Origin: Aplectana chamaeleonis
Taxonomy: Eukaryota > Nematoda > Chromadorea > Rhabditida > Cosmocercidae
DNA length: 64,000 nt
Assembly (NCBI GenBank): GCA_029168955.1
Contig: JAPDOI010001212.1
Span: 124,001-188,000 of the forward strand
Reading direction: 5' to 3'
The position numbers were made by a program, and so were the translations under genes. The notes under the pieces are model-generated. The model worked only from the letters and a program-made list of their open reading frames with translations. It searched no databases and was not told the DNA's origin. Shown here in pieces: positions 37,744 through 49,745 of this stretch; position 1 is the stretch's first letter; each line of letters starts with the position of its first letter.

Positions 37744-38677
37744 CAATACCCGCACTAATTTACTCAAAAAAGCCGCAAAAGTCGCGAACTCGCGACTTTT
37801 GCGACTTTTCGTCATAACTCGGCCCGAAGTGATCCATTCGAGCAGTGAAGGGCATATTTCGAATCACCATCGAGAGCTCTTTCTTCTGAGCTCTCGCATA
37901 TCTTACGGCCAAACAAGGCATATAGGGCCAACACAATCAATCGAGTTGGTGAAAGGAAAATTCAAGTATTTTGCGGTTGTTTGACGTAATTCCACGTCCA
38001 CCTCAATAGTATTAACATGATAGACAACAGTTTATCAAACTGTCTGCGGCTGACAGACTTTTTCTGCGAAATTCCGGTTTTTTGAATTTCTAAACCCGAA
38101 TATTTCACCATTTCTACAACCACAAGCCTCCTCTTGCTTAGATTTACAGGGAGTAACAATGTTTTCTCATCAACTGTGTCTGGATACATCCATGGTGGAA
38201 AACTTGGAGAAAATTTAGACCGTTAAAAGTGATTCGCAGCGATTTCAAATGGGCGATCTTTGAATTCAGCCCTTCCAAGGAGGCCCGTACTCCCTTTCAG
38301 GGGCTGGAAATATTTGCAGCTCCTCGCTGTACATGATAAATAGTTCGGAGAACCACCTCAGATTTTTTGCCATTGATTCTTTTCAAAGTCAAAATTGTGC
38401 AGTAATTATCGATAACTTCCATTTGATTTCCGATCCCTGGCGATCCACGATCAGCCGGTTCCCGAAATTTAGAATGCTGGTGGTAAGGGCTTTCCAATGG
38501 TGTAATGTTTGCTTGTTTATGTTCGAACAAGTACTTCTGTTTCTCAGATCTAACAGAGTAATTTATCGTGAGTCGCCCGCTCCGCGCCTCTGCGTCTCTG
38601 ACTCTCCGCTCCCTGCACACCCCCACTTTTGAAGGTATCGAAAGCGCACTCACTGTCTTGCCTGTCTCGCTCAATGA

Positions 38678-39336
38678 ATCACACACTCGCGGGGGTCGGT
38701 GGCCGATTGAGAGGAGTTGAACAGGTAGCGTGCTCCCGCCCGAAACGAAAAAAGGGGGCGGGCAAGGCCTGAAAACTCCCCCATTCATGCCGAAAACTCC
38801 GCGTGTCAACCTCCTACCGACCCTACAATGCCACGTAATCCTTGACCCGTTCACACCGAAAGCTCCGCCTTATCACCTCCCACCGACCACTCAGTGTGAC
38901 GTCACACCCACGTGTTTACACCAAAAGTTTCGCCTAATCACCTCCCGCCGACCACCCTCTACCACTCCTGCAGTCGCGGGCGTCGGTGGCAGAGTGAGAG
39001 GCAGCACAATGGACCTGTCAACCTGCCACCGACGCCCGCCAAAGCGTCAATATCCCGAGCTGTCAACCGTGATACGCACAAACACGTCACATTCCAGTGC
39101 AGCGTATACATTGTGGGCTACCGATTCCGCGCTCTACACGAGAGAGTACCAGAAAAAAAACTGTGCAGACACTGCAACACGTCGCCCCGAAAACTCCGCC
39201 ACATATGAGACATCACTACGAAAACTTCGGCAGTTATGAGTCATGCCGAAACCTCCGCCGATCAGCCGCATCGGATCAATTTCATTCGGAAAGGGGCGTT
39301 TTAACCTGCCACCGACCCCCGCGATTGCCTGAGGAG
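38678..39336. mobile_element. Block inserted in the left arm of E1
   Basis: The right arm reads CTCAATGAGCGAAGTCC straight through. In the left arm the same place is split by about 660 bp bounded by CGCGGGGGTCGGTGG and its inverted copy CCACCGACCCCCGCG. Inside, a unit of about 66 bp (CGAAAACTCCGC, then CACCTCCCACCGACCA) is repeated about three times at 38,790-38,970. It is probably a nested non-coding element. The same block is in E2 at about 52,219-52,877. Confidence 0.6.
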
Positions 39337-39729
39337 CGAAGTCCACGCAAAATGGATCGATTTTCATGGGCAAGGTTTCACTCGGTAGACGACAAGAGCT
39401 TGGGTTGAAACAGTAAGAAGAGGGCAGAAAGAACAGGAAGAGAAACATGGGGGGGGGAGGTAATCACACGGGAGGTATCCGTGTCATCAATGGGTAGGGA
39501 TGGGCTGGAAGGGGATCTAACGATGCATAGTCCCTAGCTCACCAGCGACTACGAACAGGTTGAAAAGGAATTCACTCCAAGGGTTGTCTGTTTACTGAAA
39601 ATCAACGCCTCAAATTCAGTGTAGAGTTGAACTTTACGGGTGGTTCCCAGATTATTTGCTCTTTCCTACCTCAGCGCTGAACCACAACGCGGCGCGGTCG
39701 ACGCCATGCGATGCTATACCATTCGGTAA

Positions 39730-40510
39730 GGCCTATTTTAGAGTTTCATCGCTGCGCGATGCTGTATTTTCTGTGGGCATCGATCCATAACGCGCCGCTC
39801 GTCGATTCGCATATGAATCATAAAATCGGGTGCACTGCAGTTCTCCCGCCGCGACGCGGCAAGTTTTCGCGCGCGGTGGATGGGCGCGGAAGCAATGTTC
39901 TACAGTGCTCAGGGCGTTACAAACGGAGCGCGTTAGCGTGCCTCGGCAAATTTTGACAGATAAATTCCTTCTGAATGCGTTTTTAAATAAATTTCTACTA
40001 GTTCTTTTCGTAATCAGTTCAACTATTACCGATATGAGGAGTGAGTATATGTTATATGAAAATCCTCTCCCTATGATAAGTATTCCCTCACGGTCGTTAT
40101 TCCCAAGGTCAACTGGGCGGTTTTAAAACTTTTCAAGGGGATCACAGCGAAATCATACTTAAACGGAAACTTTTGAAAGATTGATTCGGCTAGAAGAAAT
40201 ACCAGTGGCTTGACTCGGAAAGAGAACCAGAGAGGTTTTATTGGAAAATAATCTGGTCTGTTGAGAATGGAGAGGAGAATGCTGGAAGAAAGGCGGAATG
40301 GATAACAAAACAGTGAATTAAAGAAATTACAAATGGATCGGAAAGTGAATAAACAATTCAACGCGCGATAACGTACTCCAATTGTGATCATCACGAGAAG
40401 GTAAACTCGTCCGAATTCTGCCGCGGCGCGACGAGCCTGGCCGTTATTCGGAGAACTGCTTGTCTCCCCATAAAATCGCCCCGCGCCGCGGTGCAACTCT
40501 AAAAACTCCC
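39730..40510. mobile_element. Harbinger-like element nested in E1 (781 bp)
   Basis: Left end GGCCTATTTTAGAGTTTCAT and right end (other strand) GGGAGTTTTTAGAGTTGCAC are flanked by TAA on both sides (39,727-39,729; 40,511-40,513). A 3-bp TAA/TTA target and ends starting with G runs are typical of the PIF/Harbinger superfamily (established knowledge). The ends match the 136-bp MITE at 55,993-56,128. No intact transposase is present. Confidence 0.75.
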
Positions 40511-42657
40511 TAAGTCATTGATATTAATGAGCCACGTAGTTAGAATCTGCCAGGCTTTAGAAGAATTATCTTCGGAATTTTTCTTTATGCATGGCGACAA
40601 ATGGCATAGCCACCACTTGGTCCTTTCTCCCAGTACGATTGTCACGTGCCGCATGATGCAACAACCGTAGTCCGCAATTGCGAACCGCAATTTGGTTCTG
40701 AGAGCAATAGTAATTCGATTCTATCACACATCTGTCGACATCAAGACTGCGCCCCACGCGGCTCGCGCGGACTTTTGGGTTTAAACTAAAGCATTTTTTA
40801 ATTTCCGGTCTTCGGACCTTAACCTATTGCTCGTTCAGATTGCCGCGCTGCAGAGCAACGCCATGAGGTCGAATTTATGCTACAACGCTTTGCACGGTCA
40901 CTCTTCTTCGTCACGTTTTGGAATCGCTACGTCACGTGATTCGAATCTTCCACGCATCTGTCAATATCAAGATTGCGGCGCACGCGGCTTGTCGCGCACG
41001 CGACGCGACCGCTCGGACGACTTCTGGCGTAATCAATTAATTATTATTCGAACCAAAAACAAAACCGTGAATAGTCGAAGTACGTTCTTGTACGAATTCT
41101 CACCAAATTCAGAGCCGACTTCACTACGTGCTGGTTACGGCGTTCTCTGAGGGAAGCGCCTCTCAGGCGGCGTCATGGACGCGACCCACGCCGCAGCAGG
41201 GCGTTCACGGCGCGCACTACAACTGGGAGCATTTTTCACGGACTGCCAATTGCCTGCCTTGCGGAAAAGTTGAGTTGGATGAACCTGTACGCAATCTAGA
41301 ACATTTCTCTCCGAAAAACAGCTGCGTCGCGTTGCGCTGGAGCTCGACAGTGAGTTGTAGCTCAAAGATGAAAAAAAAGGAAAAAATGATTCATTTTGGA
41401 GCCAGAGGTCCGCGCAAGCGGTCGCGTGTGCGATAAGTAGCGTGCGGCTATTGGATTCGGGAGTTCATTTTCAGCAAGTAGACATCCCTTAGAGCGACTT
41501 CCTTTTCAACCTGTCTGTAGTCGCTAATGAGCCAGGGACAACCCATCTCGTTGAAACCCCTTCCAGCCTATCCCTACCAGTTCATGACACGGATACCTCC
41601 CATGTGATTACCTCCCCCTCATGTTTCTCTTTCTGTTCTTTCTGCCCTCTTCTTACTGTTTCAACCCAAGCTCTTGTCGTCTCCCGAGTGAAACCTTGCC
41701 CATGGAAATCGATCCATTTTGCGTGGACTTCGCTCATTGAGCAAGACAGGCAAGACAGTGCGCTTTCGACACCTTCAAAAGTGGGGGTGAGCAGGGCGCG
41801 GAGAGTCAGAGACGCAGAGGCGCGAAGCCAGGGACTAACGATAAATTACTCTTTTAGATCTGAGAAACAGAAGGATTTGTCGGAACAAGCAAACATTACA
41901 CCATTGGAAAGCCCTTATCACCTGCATTCTAAATTTCGGGAACCGGCTGATCGTGGATCGCCAGGGATCGGAAATCAAATGGAAGTTATCGATAATTACT
42001 GCACAATTTTGAGTTTGAAAAGAATAAATGGCAAAAAATCTGAGGTGGTTCTCCGAACTAATTATCATGTACAGCGAGGAGCTGCAAATATTACCAGCCC
42101 CTGAGAGGGAGTACGGGCCTCCTTGGAAGGGCCGAATTCGAAGATCGCCCATTTGAAATCGCTGCGAACCACTTTTAACGGTCTAAATTTTCTCCAAGTT
42201 TTCCACCATGGATGTATTCAGACACAGTTGATGAGAAAACATTGTTACTCTCTGTAAATCTAAGCAAGAGGAGGCTTGTTGTTGTAGAAATGGTGAAATA
42301 TTCGGGTTTAGAAATTCAAAAAACCGGAATTTCGCAGAAAAAGTCTGTCAGCCGCAGACAGTTTAATAAACTGTTGTCTATCATGTTAATACTGTTGAGG
42401 TGGACGTGGAATTACGTCAAATAACCGCAAAATACTTGAATTTTCCTTTCACCAACTCGATTGATTGTGTTGGCCCTATATGCCTTGTTTGGCCGTAAGA
42501 CATGCGAAAGCTCAGAAGAAAGAGCTCTCGATGCTGATTCGAAATTTGCCCTTCACTGCTCGAATGGATCACTTCGGGCCGAGTTATGACGAAAAGTCGC
42601 AAAAGTCGCGAGTTCGCGACTTTTGCGGCTTTTTTGAGTAAATTAGTGCGGGTATTG

Positions 42658-44346
42658 TAGTTGTCCTGTACGATGAATGAGTTCTCGACGGTTGCGACCG
42701 CTGAATGATGGGGTCAAGCTGAGGTGGAGGGACAAATTATGCGAACCAGCATTGGGTAGGGTTCAACGGTTAGAATGGAGCAACAGCGTTATGAAGTTTT
42801 TGAAAGAATTCCGTCGTTACAACAAGCAGTTCCACTTGAAGTACGGAGGCTCAGTGAGAGTAGGCAAGGAAAAAAGGCGGTTGGGTGGTTGGGTATTCGC
42901 ACTAAACATACTGCACGTTGAGAGAGACATAATCGACGGCAAAGTTGTTTTTTCCCTAAATTTTAAAGAAAAGCATCTGGAACGTTGGAAAACGGTGAGT
43001 TCCCCCATACATTATCAATAAACCTAAAGTCCTTGTCATTCTCTGCCAATTCGAGACTTGGTGCTTCGGGGAGCGGCCTGTTACGTTCTCTTTTATCGTG
43101 AGCCAGGAAATTAATCTTTAGAGCCGTCATCGAAGCTTATTCGCGCAAAGGCTGAATTTGACGCGAGTCAGAGTGACCTATTATCAGGACTGTGCGGAAC
43201 TGTTCCGTTTCGGATTCTGTTTCCGTATTTCTGGTGTTTTTTGGGCTGTAACGTTCCGCTTCCGTTTCCGACTTATTGGGTTCGGAAAAGGGAGAAAATA
43301 GTGCTGCATGCATAGACCCAGTACCGAAATGGTACTGGGTCTATGCAAGGTTGTTTGAAGTCACAAGAAGGGTCCGAGATCCTCTTTCAAACTCTTGAGT
43401 TCCATTTAATATGTATCCGAGCCTGGCTGATATCCCCGACAAAGTTCGGTGTCCTGAAAAATGTAGCGCCTCCCCGCTCTAGAAAGATGACACAAAATAG
43501 GCGTCCATGAATCTGACCACTTTTTGTTGTATTTTTTCCAAACAACTTTTTCTCCAAGATTAAATGATTTTTCTGGAGCTTGCCGCTAAAATCTTCTTAC
43601 TCGTTTGTCAACCTTCACAACTGTAATAAGAATCGCGACGCGTTTTCTTGCACATACAGCCTGTCCTTCAAGAAGAAGTCTGGGCGGAGGCAGGTGGAGG
43701 TGTCCACGGGCAGCGGCACTCCGCGTTAGAGGTAGATCGCAGTTGAATTCTCCTATTCTAGCCGAACAGCTTTCTTTTTATTTTTTTACTTAATAGTGTG
43801 GCATTAGCTCCGGTAAGCAACTAAGGTTAAGAATAAAGTCTAAACAGTCAGAGGTGATATTTTGAAAACTGACTTCTGATCAGATTTGAACACGCAGCGC
43901 GACCACTCCTATAACTCTACCTGGACTCTACTTAGGGAACAGGCCATACACTGCTTCAAAGGAGTTTTTGAAACTACTCACATTGAAGGTTTTCGAAACT
44001 TCCTTTTCGGATTTTCCCAGAAGCGAGCATTCGAGCACAGTTAGGGTACGTGCTGCTAGAGGAGCACGTGCTCCTATTGTGTTTCAAATCACAACAGGTG
44101 CTCCAACAAATAAATCATTCAGTGCGTGCGTGATACACATTGAACTCGATAACAGCACGATTTTCCAAAAAAAGGAAAGCATACAACGTGCTGTTGAGCC
44201 GGGACGCAGATGTCGGCAGCTTTGCCGGTTCAAATAGCCAAGTTTGCGGTACTTGGCCCGCCCAGCCGCTTGTTGCTCCAAATGGTTCTCGGCGAGATGA
44301 CCGAGTCGCACGTGTGCCGGCCGCGTTGTGTGTCGGTGTGCTGCTA
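42658..44346. other. 1.69-kb segment between E1 and E2, inferred to be inverted
   Basis: The left edge (42,660 to about 42,900) is one half of MITE M1, and the right edge (about 44,020-44,346) is one half of MITE X. Neither is completed across the adjacent E element. Each is completed across the other E if this segment is flipped. Contents: a 114-codon open frame at 42,677-43,021 that overlaps the MITE half and is not called a gene, a perfect hairpin at 43,310-43,346, and otherwise unassigned sequence. Confidence 0.7.
43310..43346. other. Perfect 16-bp hairpin with a 5-nt loop
   Basis: GCATAGACCCAGTACC, loop GAAAT, then GGTACTGGGTCTATGC. The arms are exact. It could be a small palindromic element relic; no T-run follows to suggest a terminator, and pol II contexts would not use one. 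Confidence 0.8.
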
Positions 44347-45589
44347 CAATACCCGCACTAATTTACTCAAAAAAGCCGCAAAAGTCGCGAACTCGCGACT
44401 TTTGCGACTTTTCGTCATAACTCGGCCCGAAGTGATCCATTCGAGCAGTGAAGGGCAAATTTCGAATCAGCATCGAGAGCTCTTTCTTCTGAGCTTTCGC
44501 ATGTCTTACGGCCAAACAAGGCATATAGGGCCAACACAATCAATCGAGTTGGTGAAAGGAAAATTCAAGTATTTTGCGGTTATTTGACGTAATTCCACGT
44601 CCACCTCAACAGTATTAACATGATAGACAACAGTTTATTAAACTGTCTGCGGCTGACAGACTTTTTCTGCGAAATTCCGGTTTTTTGAATTTCTAAACCC
44701 GAATATTTCACCATTTCTACAACAACAAGCCTCCTCTTGCTTAGATTTACAGAGAGTAACAATGTTTTCTCATCAACTGTGTCTGAATACATCCATGGTG
44801 GAAAACTTGGAGAAAATTTAGACCGTTAAAAGTGGTTCGCAGCGATTTCAAATGGGCGATCTTTGAATTCGGCCCTTCCAAGGAGGCCCGTACTCCCTCT
44901 CAGGGGCTGGTAATATTTGCAGCTCCTCGCTGTACATGATAAATAGTTCGGAGAACCACCTCAGTTTTTTTTGCCATTTATTCTTTTCAAACTCAAAATC
45001 GTGCAGTAATTATCGATAACTTCCATTTGATTTCCGATCCCTGGCGATCCACGATCAGCCGGTCCCCAAATTTAGAATGCAGGTGATAAGGGCTTTCCAA
45101 TGGTGTAATGTTTGCTTGTTCCGACAAATCCTTCTGTTTCTCAGATCTAAAAGAGTAATTTATCGTTAGTCCCTGGCTTCGCGCCTCTGCGTCTCTGACT
45201 CTCCGCGCCCTGCTCACCCCCACTTTTGAAGGTGTCGAAAGCGCACTGTCTTGCCTGTCTTGCTCAATGAGCGAAGTCCACGCAAAATGGATCGATTTCC
45301 ATGGGCAAGGTTTCACTCGGGAGACGACAAGAGCTTGGGTTGAAACAGTAAGAAGAGGGCAGAAAGAACAGAAAGAGAAACATGAGGGGAAGGTAATCAC
45401 ATGGGAGGTATCCGTGTCATCAACTGGTAGGGATAGGCTGGAAGGGGTTTCAACGAGATGGGTTGTCCCTGGCTCCTCAGGCACCGGTTCGATTCGAGCG
45501 CCGTCAGAACGAGGCTGGACCGTTGAACCGCTCTGGCTCGAAACGAAAAAAGGGGCGGGGTCAACCCGAAACGTGACTCATTCGTTTCG

Positions 45590-45765
45590 GGAATGTCATC
45601 GGTCCACCTCTCAAAGCCGGGATTGCAACCTCGATGATTTCGTAACTACTCTGTGGATCTTGTGTCGGTCCACCTGTCATAGCCGGGACTGCAGTCTCGA
45701 TGATGACGTCACTACTCCGTGGATCGCGCATCGGTCCACCTTTCATAGCAGGAATTCTAATGAGA
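45590..45765. repeat. Tandem repeat of about 65 bp, three units
   Basis: Each unit contains ATCGGTCCACC or GTCGGTCCACC, then TCATAGC or TCAAAGC, then CTCGATGA and ACTACTCYGTGGAT. The third unit is truncated. Confidence 0.75.
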
Positions 45766-45784
45766 TAATGACCTCATCAACTTG

Positions 45785-45955
45785 TTACCATCGATTCTAC
45801 GCCCTATACCCTTCATAGGTGTCATCGCGATGACGTCATCCTTGATCTTAGGAGCATGGTCGCTATACGGCTTTGCCACTATGCCCGAAAAATCAAGGAT
45901 GACGTCGCCGCGGTGACCGCTATGAAGGGTGTAGGGTGTCGAATCGATGCTAACA
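45785..45955. mobile_element. Palindromic MITE-like element
   Basis: CGATTCTACGCCCTATACCC with GATGACGTCATCCTTGAT at the left mirrors ATCAAGGATGACGTC and GGGTGTAGGGTGTCGAATCG at the right, about 165 bp in all. GATGACGTCATC is itself palindromic. Confidence 0.65.
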
Positions 45956-46117
45956 AGATGCTGACGTCCTCATCCTGGTTGTGGCCATGGAAATCCTACA
46001 CTTCAACAAATATCTGAATTTAATAACACTCAACAATAAGATTTTTAGTGGTTCGTTTCCACTGATTCATAGTTCAGAGCTTTTGTTCATTCTTCCCCTG
46101 TTTTGCTTCTCATATCG

Positions 46118-46300
46118 AAGCTAAATTCCGGTCCGCATTTGCGTATTACAGTTCTTGCATCGTGCAGCACGATGTTAATCGTGCTGGAAGAAAGGTGAAT
46201 TAAGCCGGGACTGAGCAGTCCCAGCACGAATCTTATCCTGTTGCGATAATATTTAGCGGTGCCTGAAGTCCACAATTGCGCACTGACGTGAGTGATGCTG
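46118..46300. mobile_element. Decayed family-F MITE
   Basis: AAATTCCGGTCCGCATTTGCG at the left and TCCACAATTGCGCACTGACG at the right, with GATGTTAATCGTGCTGG and CAGTCCCAGCACGA in the middle, follow the layout of the F copy at 18,869. Both ends are degenerate. Confidence 0.55.
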
Positions 46301-46739
46301 GGACCTCTCACAATCAGTGAGTTAAATTTTCGCTTAGGTGCTAATTTCTTCCGACCAATCCGACCAAAAACCCTCGATGGGACAAGCTCAAAACGACGCG
46401 CTCAACTTGCGACGCTGAGCAAAGAAAAATTAGTGCAAAATTGTTGCAGTTCTCTGCGTTTTCCCCATAGTGGTAGATCTCATATAACATCAAATAACGC
46501 AGAGCAGCAAGTTTTGCACTGAAAAAAACGAAGAGCTCAAGATTTCTTCGGTTTCCCATTATGCTTCTTTTCTCATCTAAAATAAAGACAAAAATCGACT
46601 AACACACTTTCTCAAGTATTAAGCTTTCATTCATATTTTTAACAAGGTGTACACCCACTCCGCTTCGCGGCGTACTTATAGGCGCGTATATTGACGCATA
46701 AAATAATCGAATCATTGCCAAATGAGAACTTAGTTATTA

Positions 46740-46920
46740 TCGTACTCGGAACCCATTCTGGTCTCACACACTTCCCCCAGCGCGTGACGCACTCCTGGTT
46801 GGGTCCCAAACACTTTTCTTTTCTCGGCGCTTGGCGCACTCACAGTTGGATCCCCACACTTTCTACGGCGATTGGAGCACCCCGAGTTGGGTCCTCCACA
46901 CTTTTGTGTAAACATGCTGA
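46740..46920 (-). repeat. Sat42-like patch D, about four diverged units
   Basis: Reverse-orientation units of about 42 bp such as GCGCACTCACAGTTGGATCC and GCACCCCGAGTTGGGTCC, with CACACTTT spacing words. They resemble array B more than array A. They lie inside the 4.55-kb insertion. Confidence 0.75.
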
Positions 46921-47820
46921 TGGTCCTGATGTCGCATCCACGTAGCACAAAAATGGATTCAACGTGAAATTCCCGCGGGCGGGCCCTATTTCTCCTCGCC
47001 TCGCCTCATTCGAGTCCACGTTCTCTTACTATTCATGAAAGCAGTTTTTCTGCCTCAACTGTGCTTACTTTCAGAGCTAAAATTCTGCCCCTTGTACTAG
47101 ATTGCTCCTTCAACTGAGGTGATTCTGCTAGCTTGCTACCCATAGTCCTAGCATACTTCGACTTCTTCACCCTCGAATCCACAGGAATACGGGCAGTAAG
47201 CTGGCGGAATTACTTGAATAGCAGTGGAGGGCAATCTGTTACACGCTGTGCGGCTGCGCCGCGCCCGCTTCAACTCAGTGCTGCCCGGCTTAGTCATCGC
47301 AGGCTTGACGGTACGGTGCCGGGCTGGCTATCAGAAATGTGTGGAAGGAAAGAAATTTATCTGGAGACGAAAAATTGAACCGAAACGGACCAAAGAGCCT
47401 AAAATTAAAAAAGACAGAAATTATTTAGCATCTAGCAATGCGTCAACAGCTAACTTTTTTTTCCATTTTTACTCGGGAATATAGCAGAATGTGAGCGCAA
47501 AAAAGGCCGGAAAGCAAAAAACAGAGGGCGAAATTTTCTTCATATTACTGGTATCGTCAATCTTTGGATGTGGGGAAACCAACTGAGAGCGCGCGTATCG
47601 TGCGTGTAGGGTGGCCACGTTACGTGTTAAAAACTATCGATATCGCTCGCCACTAATTTTCCTATGGTTAACATTTTCCATTTTTCTGTCGGTAAATATG
47701 GTAGAAACGTTAAATTCGGAAAAGTTTCTAGATCTCGGTTCCTCTATATACTCCATGCGAGCAAAAGAATCTTCAGAAAACCGTCATGCATGGACCAGCG
47801 CAGTATCACATATATACAGT

Positions 47821-47957
47821 CGGCATGGATCCTAGTGATACTTTGCGCTCCCTACTGAAAGTTGGCGCAAACGCGGTGCCATATGCTACCACATAGGTCC
47901 ACCGAATTTGCCCCAACCTTCAATAGGGAACGCAAGGTATCACTAGGATCCATGCCG
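47821..47957. mobile_element. 137-bp MITE
   Basis: CGGCATGGATCCTAGTGATA at the left is mirrored by TATCACTAGGATCCATGCCG at the right. Arms extend to CTTTGCG(C/T)TCCCTA, about 33 bp, with a centre of about 70 bp. It is non-coding. Confidence 0.85.
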
Positions 47958-48099
47958 GCAAACCTTATCACTGACTCCTTACAACGCAATGTCAATTCAA
48001 TACAAGAAATGACGTCCCGAAAGGCTCGATTACTAATAGTTCTTTGGTGTTTGAGACGGGGATCGCTGTGGAAAAATAGAGGACTATTTTGATTAATCT

Positions 48100-48430
48100 T
48101 TTTGACAACGGTATTGGGAAAATCAGCAAGAATATGATGATAAAAATATGAAAAAGCTCAATTTTGAGAGTGATAGAGCTTACAGCTATTTAAAAACACG
48201 GTCTCTCTTTTCCACTCAATACCTACCATTTGACGTGCAAGTAGATCTCTAGCATTCATTTGTTCCCGTCGGTAGGCGTGTATTGCGCTTTTGGGGTTTG
48301 CCTTGCGCTCGAAGTGGCAACTTCGGGCTCCTTTGAAGCTCTTCCTGGCTCGTTTTCACGCGTTCGCTCGACGTCAACGTTACAGTGTGCCCCTCCACTA
48401 CGCATACATTTTTCATGGTGAACACTGCCT
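48100..48430. mobile_element. Solo TTAA-MITE end inside the nested insertion
   Basis: ATGGTGAACACTGCCT at 48,415-48,430 is an M1/M2-type end, followed by CTAA, a possible decayed TTAA. The opposite end was not found, so the left limit given is only nominal. Confidence 0.4.
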
Positions 48431-49745
48431 CTAAGGAGCAAATAGTGTTTGGAACCCACAACCTTTACCGCGAATGTTCAGCGGTTTAAAATTTACGGGC
48501 GAAATCTGTTAGCTCGTGAATTGAAATCTGCTGAAGGATCAGGAAAATATTTTTCTAACCTGAAAACATTATTCGACGAAGAGTTTTACGGGGATCCCTG
48601 AAATAAGATTTGATAGATATCTATGCCCAGAGGCAAGTCAGCTGCGAGAGAAAGGTGATACTCTCCCGATTCGGGGAGGAAAGTTTTAAGAAAAGTCATG
48701 ACTGCAGTCTATCATGTTTTCAAAAAGGTTATCACATGTTTTTTTAAGTTTGGAATTCAACAGATTCAAAGAAAATGCAAAGAAAATAAAAGAGTAAGAA
48801 TTTTGTCTCTTTTGGAATCAGAGAAATGGAGGGAACCTTCACCTTTTTGCATTTCAGATTACCAAGCAACCTAAACATCGCGACCAGCTATCTCCACCGC
48901 AACAAGTTTATGTTTTTGGGAAGGAACGCTAATAAATTCATTCGGAGTAACGCTTCATAAATGTAGAGGGCAGACTCAAATGGTTCAGAAAGTGGTTTCG
49001 GAAACGCACATATATCCCCTTTACAATAACCACCTTGTCCAAGTATCCTTCCTTTGATCGATCGTGTCTAAAACGATCGAACCGCGATGTTTTTCCTCAT
49101 GACAGTGTTGACCTCCTTAGCTTGGATTGAACTGTGTTTAGTGAGGCGATGATTCTTTGTTTTTGTGCTTCTCTATGTTTCAAAACCTGGGCAGACGTGG
49201 CACAGCTTTGGTACTTGAATACGCGTGGTTTCAGTTTTGTCCATTTCATTGGTATTTATCCCACTTATGTATACTGGGAGTTTTTTAAGTACTGCTTAAA
49301 ACAGTTTCATTTTGAACCTCAACCTCAAACATCCTTCTATAAAGAAACACTTCATTCACTGAACTTCTGAGACGTTCCTACATCGAGTGAGGTTCGAGCT
49401 ATGTGTGGGATTATTACTCATTGTCAGTTACGAATTACGATTTACGAATTACGAGGAAATTAAAAAATTGCGATTTACGAAACTACAAATTTCAGTTACG
49501 CACAGTCCTGCTGGTGTTCGATTACTTTCCGCTTATTTCATTATTTTGTTACATCAAGGAGCAACAGAAGTTGACAAATATTTTCGAAGAAGATTTCAAA
49601 ATAATATCGCCTGGGACGGGTTTATATTCACCAAGCGGATCCAATTGTTTTATTTTCAGCGGGAAATCAAAAAGAGATAAAGATCGGCCGCCTCAATGAA
49701 GCTGACTGACTAACGGTAGAGAAAGAAAAGAGTGAATAATCCTTT
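48431..49745. other. Interior of the nested insertion, unassigned
   Basis: No gene is supported. Short repeats of TTACGAATTACGA occur at 49,427-49,460. Open frames at 49,387-49,699 in two frames overlap each other and show no motif. Confidence 0.35.

Larger units (their letters stand above)
37744..42657. mobile_element. Element E1, 4.9-kb TA-target element with long inverted arms
   Basis: Both ends read CAATACCCGCACTAATTTAC outward-in and have TA directly outside (37,742-37,743; 42,658-42,659). Arms run about 37,744-38,677 and 41,734-42,657 and are nearly identical. Just inside the tips is a hairpin with GTCGCGAACTCGCGAC. A second inverted pair (about 39,337-39,620 and 41,455-41,733) continues the arms after an inserted block. 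Two passengers lie inside: a block at 38,678-39,336 and a TAA-target element at 39,730-40,510. Proline- and arginine-rich open frames at 38,730-39,239 follow a GC-rich tandem repeat and carry no transposase motif. E1 looks non-autonomous. Confidence 0.85.

Noticed and set aside
38730..39239. 169-codon proline-rich open frame in E1 as a gene
   Set aside because: It lies over GC-rich tandem CCACCGAC repeats, other frames are open too, and no domain is recognisable.
42677..43021. 114-codon open frame between E1 and E2
   Set aside because: It starts inside half of a non-coding MITE and shows no motif or homologous copy elsewhere in the window.
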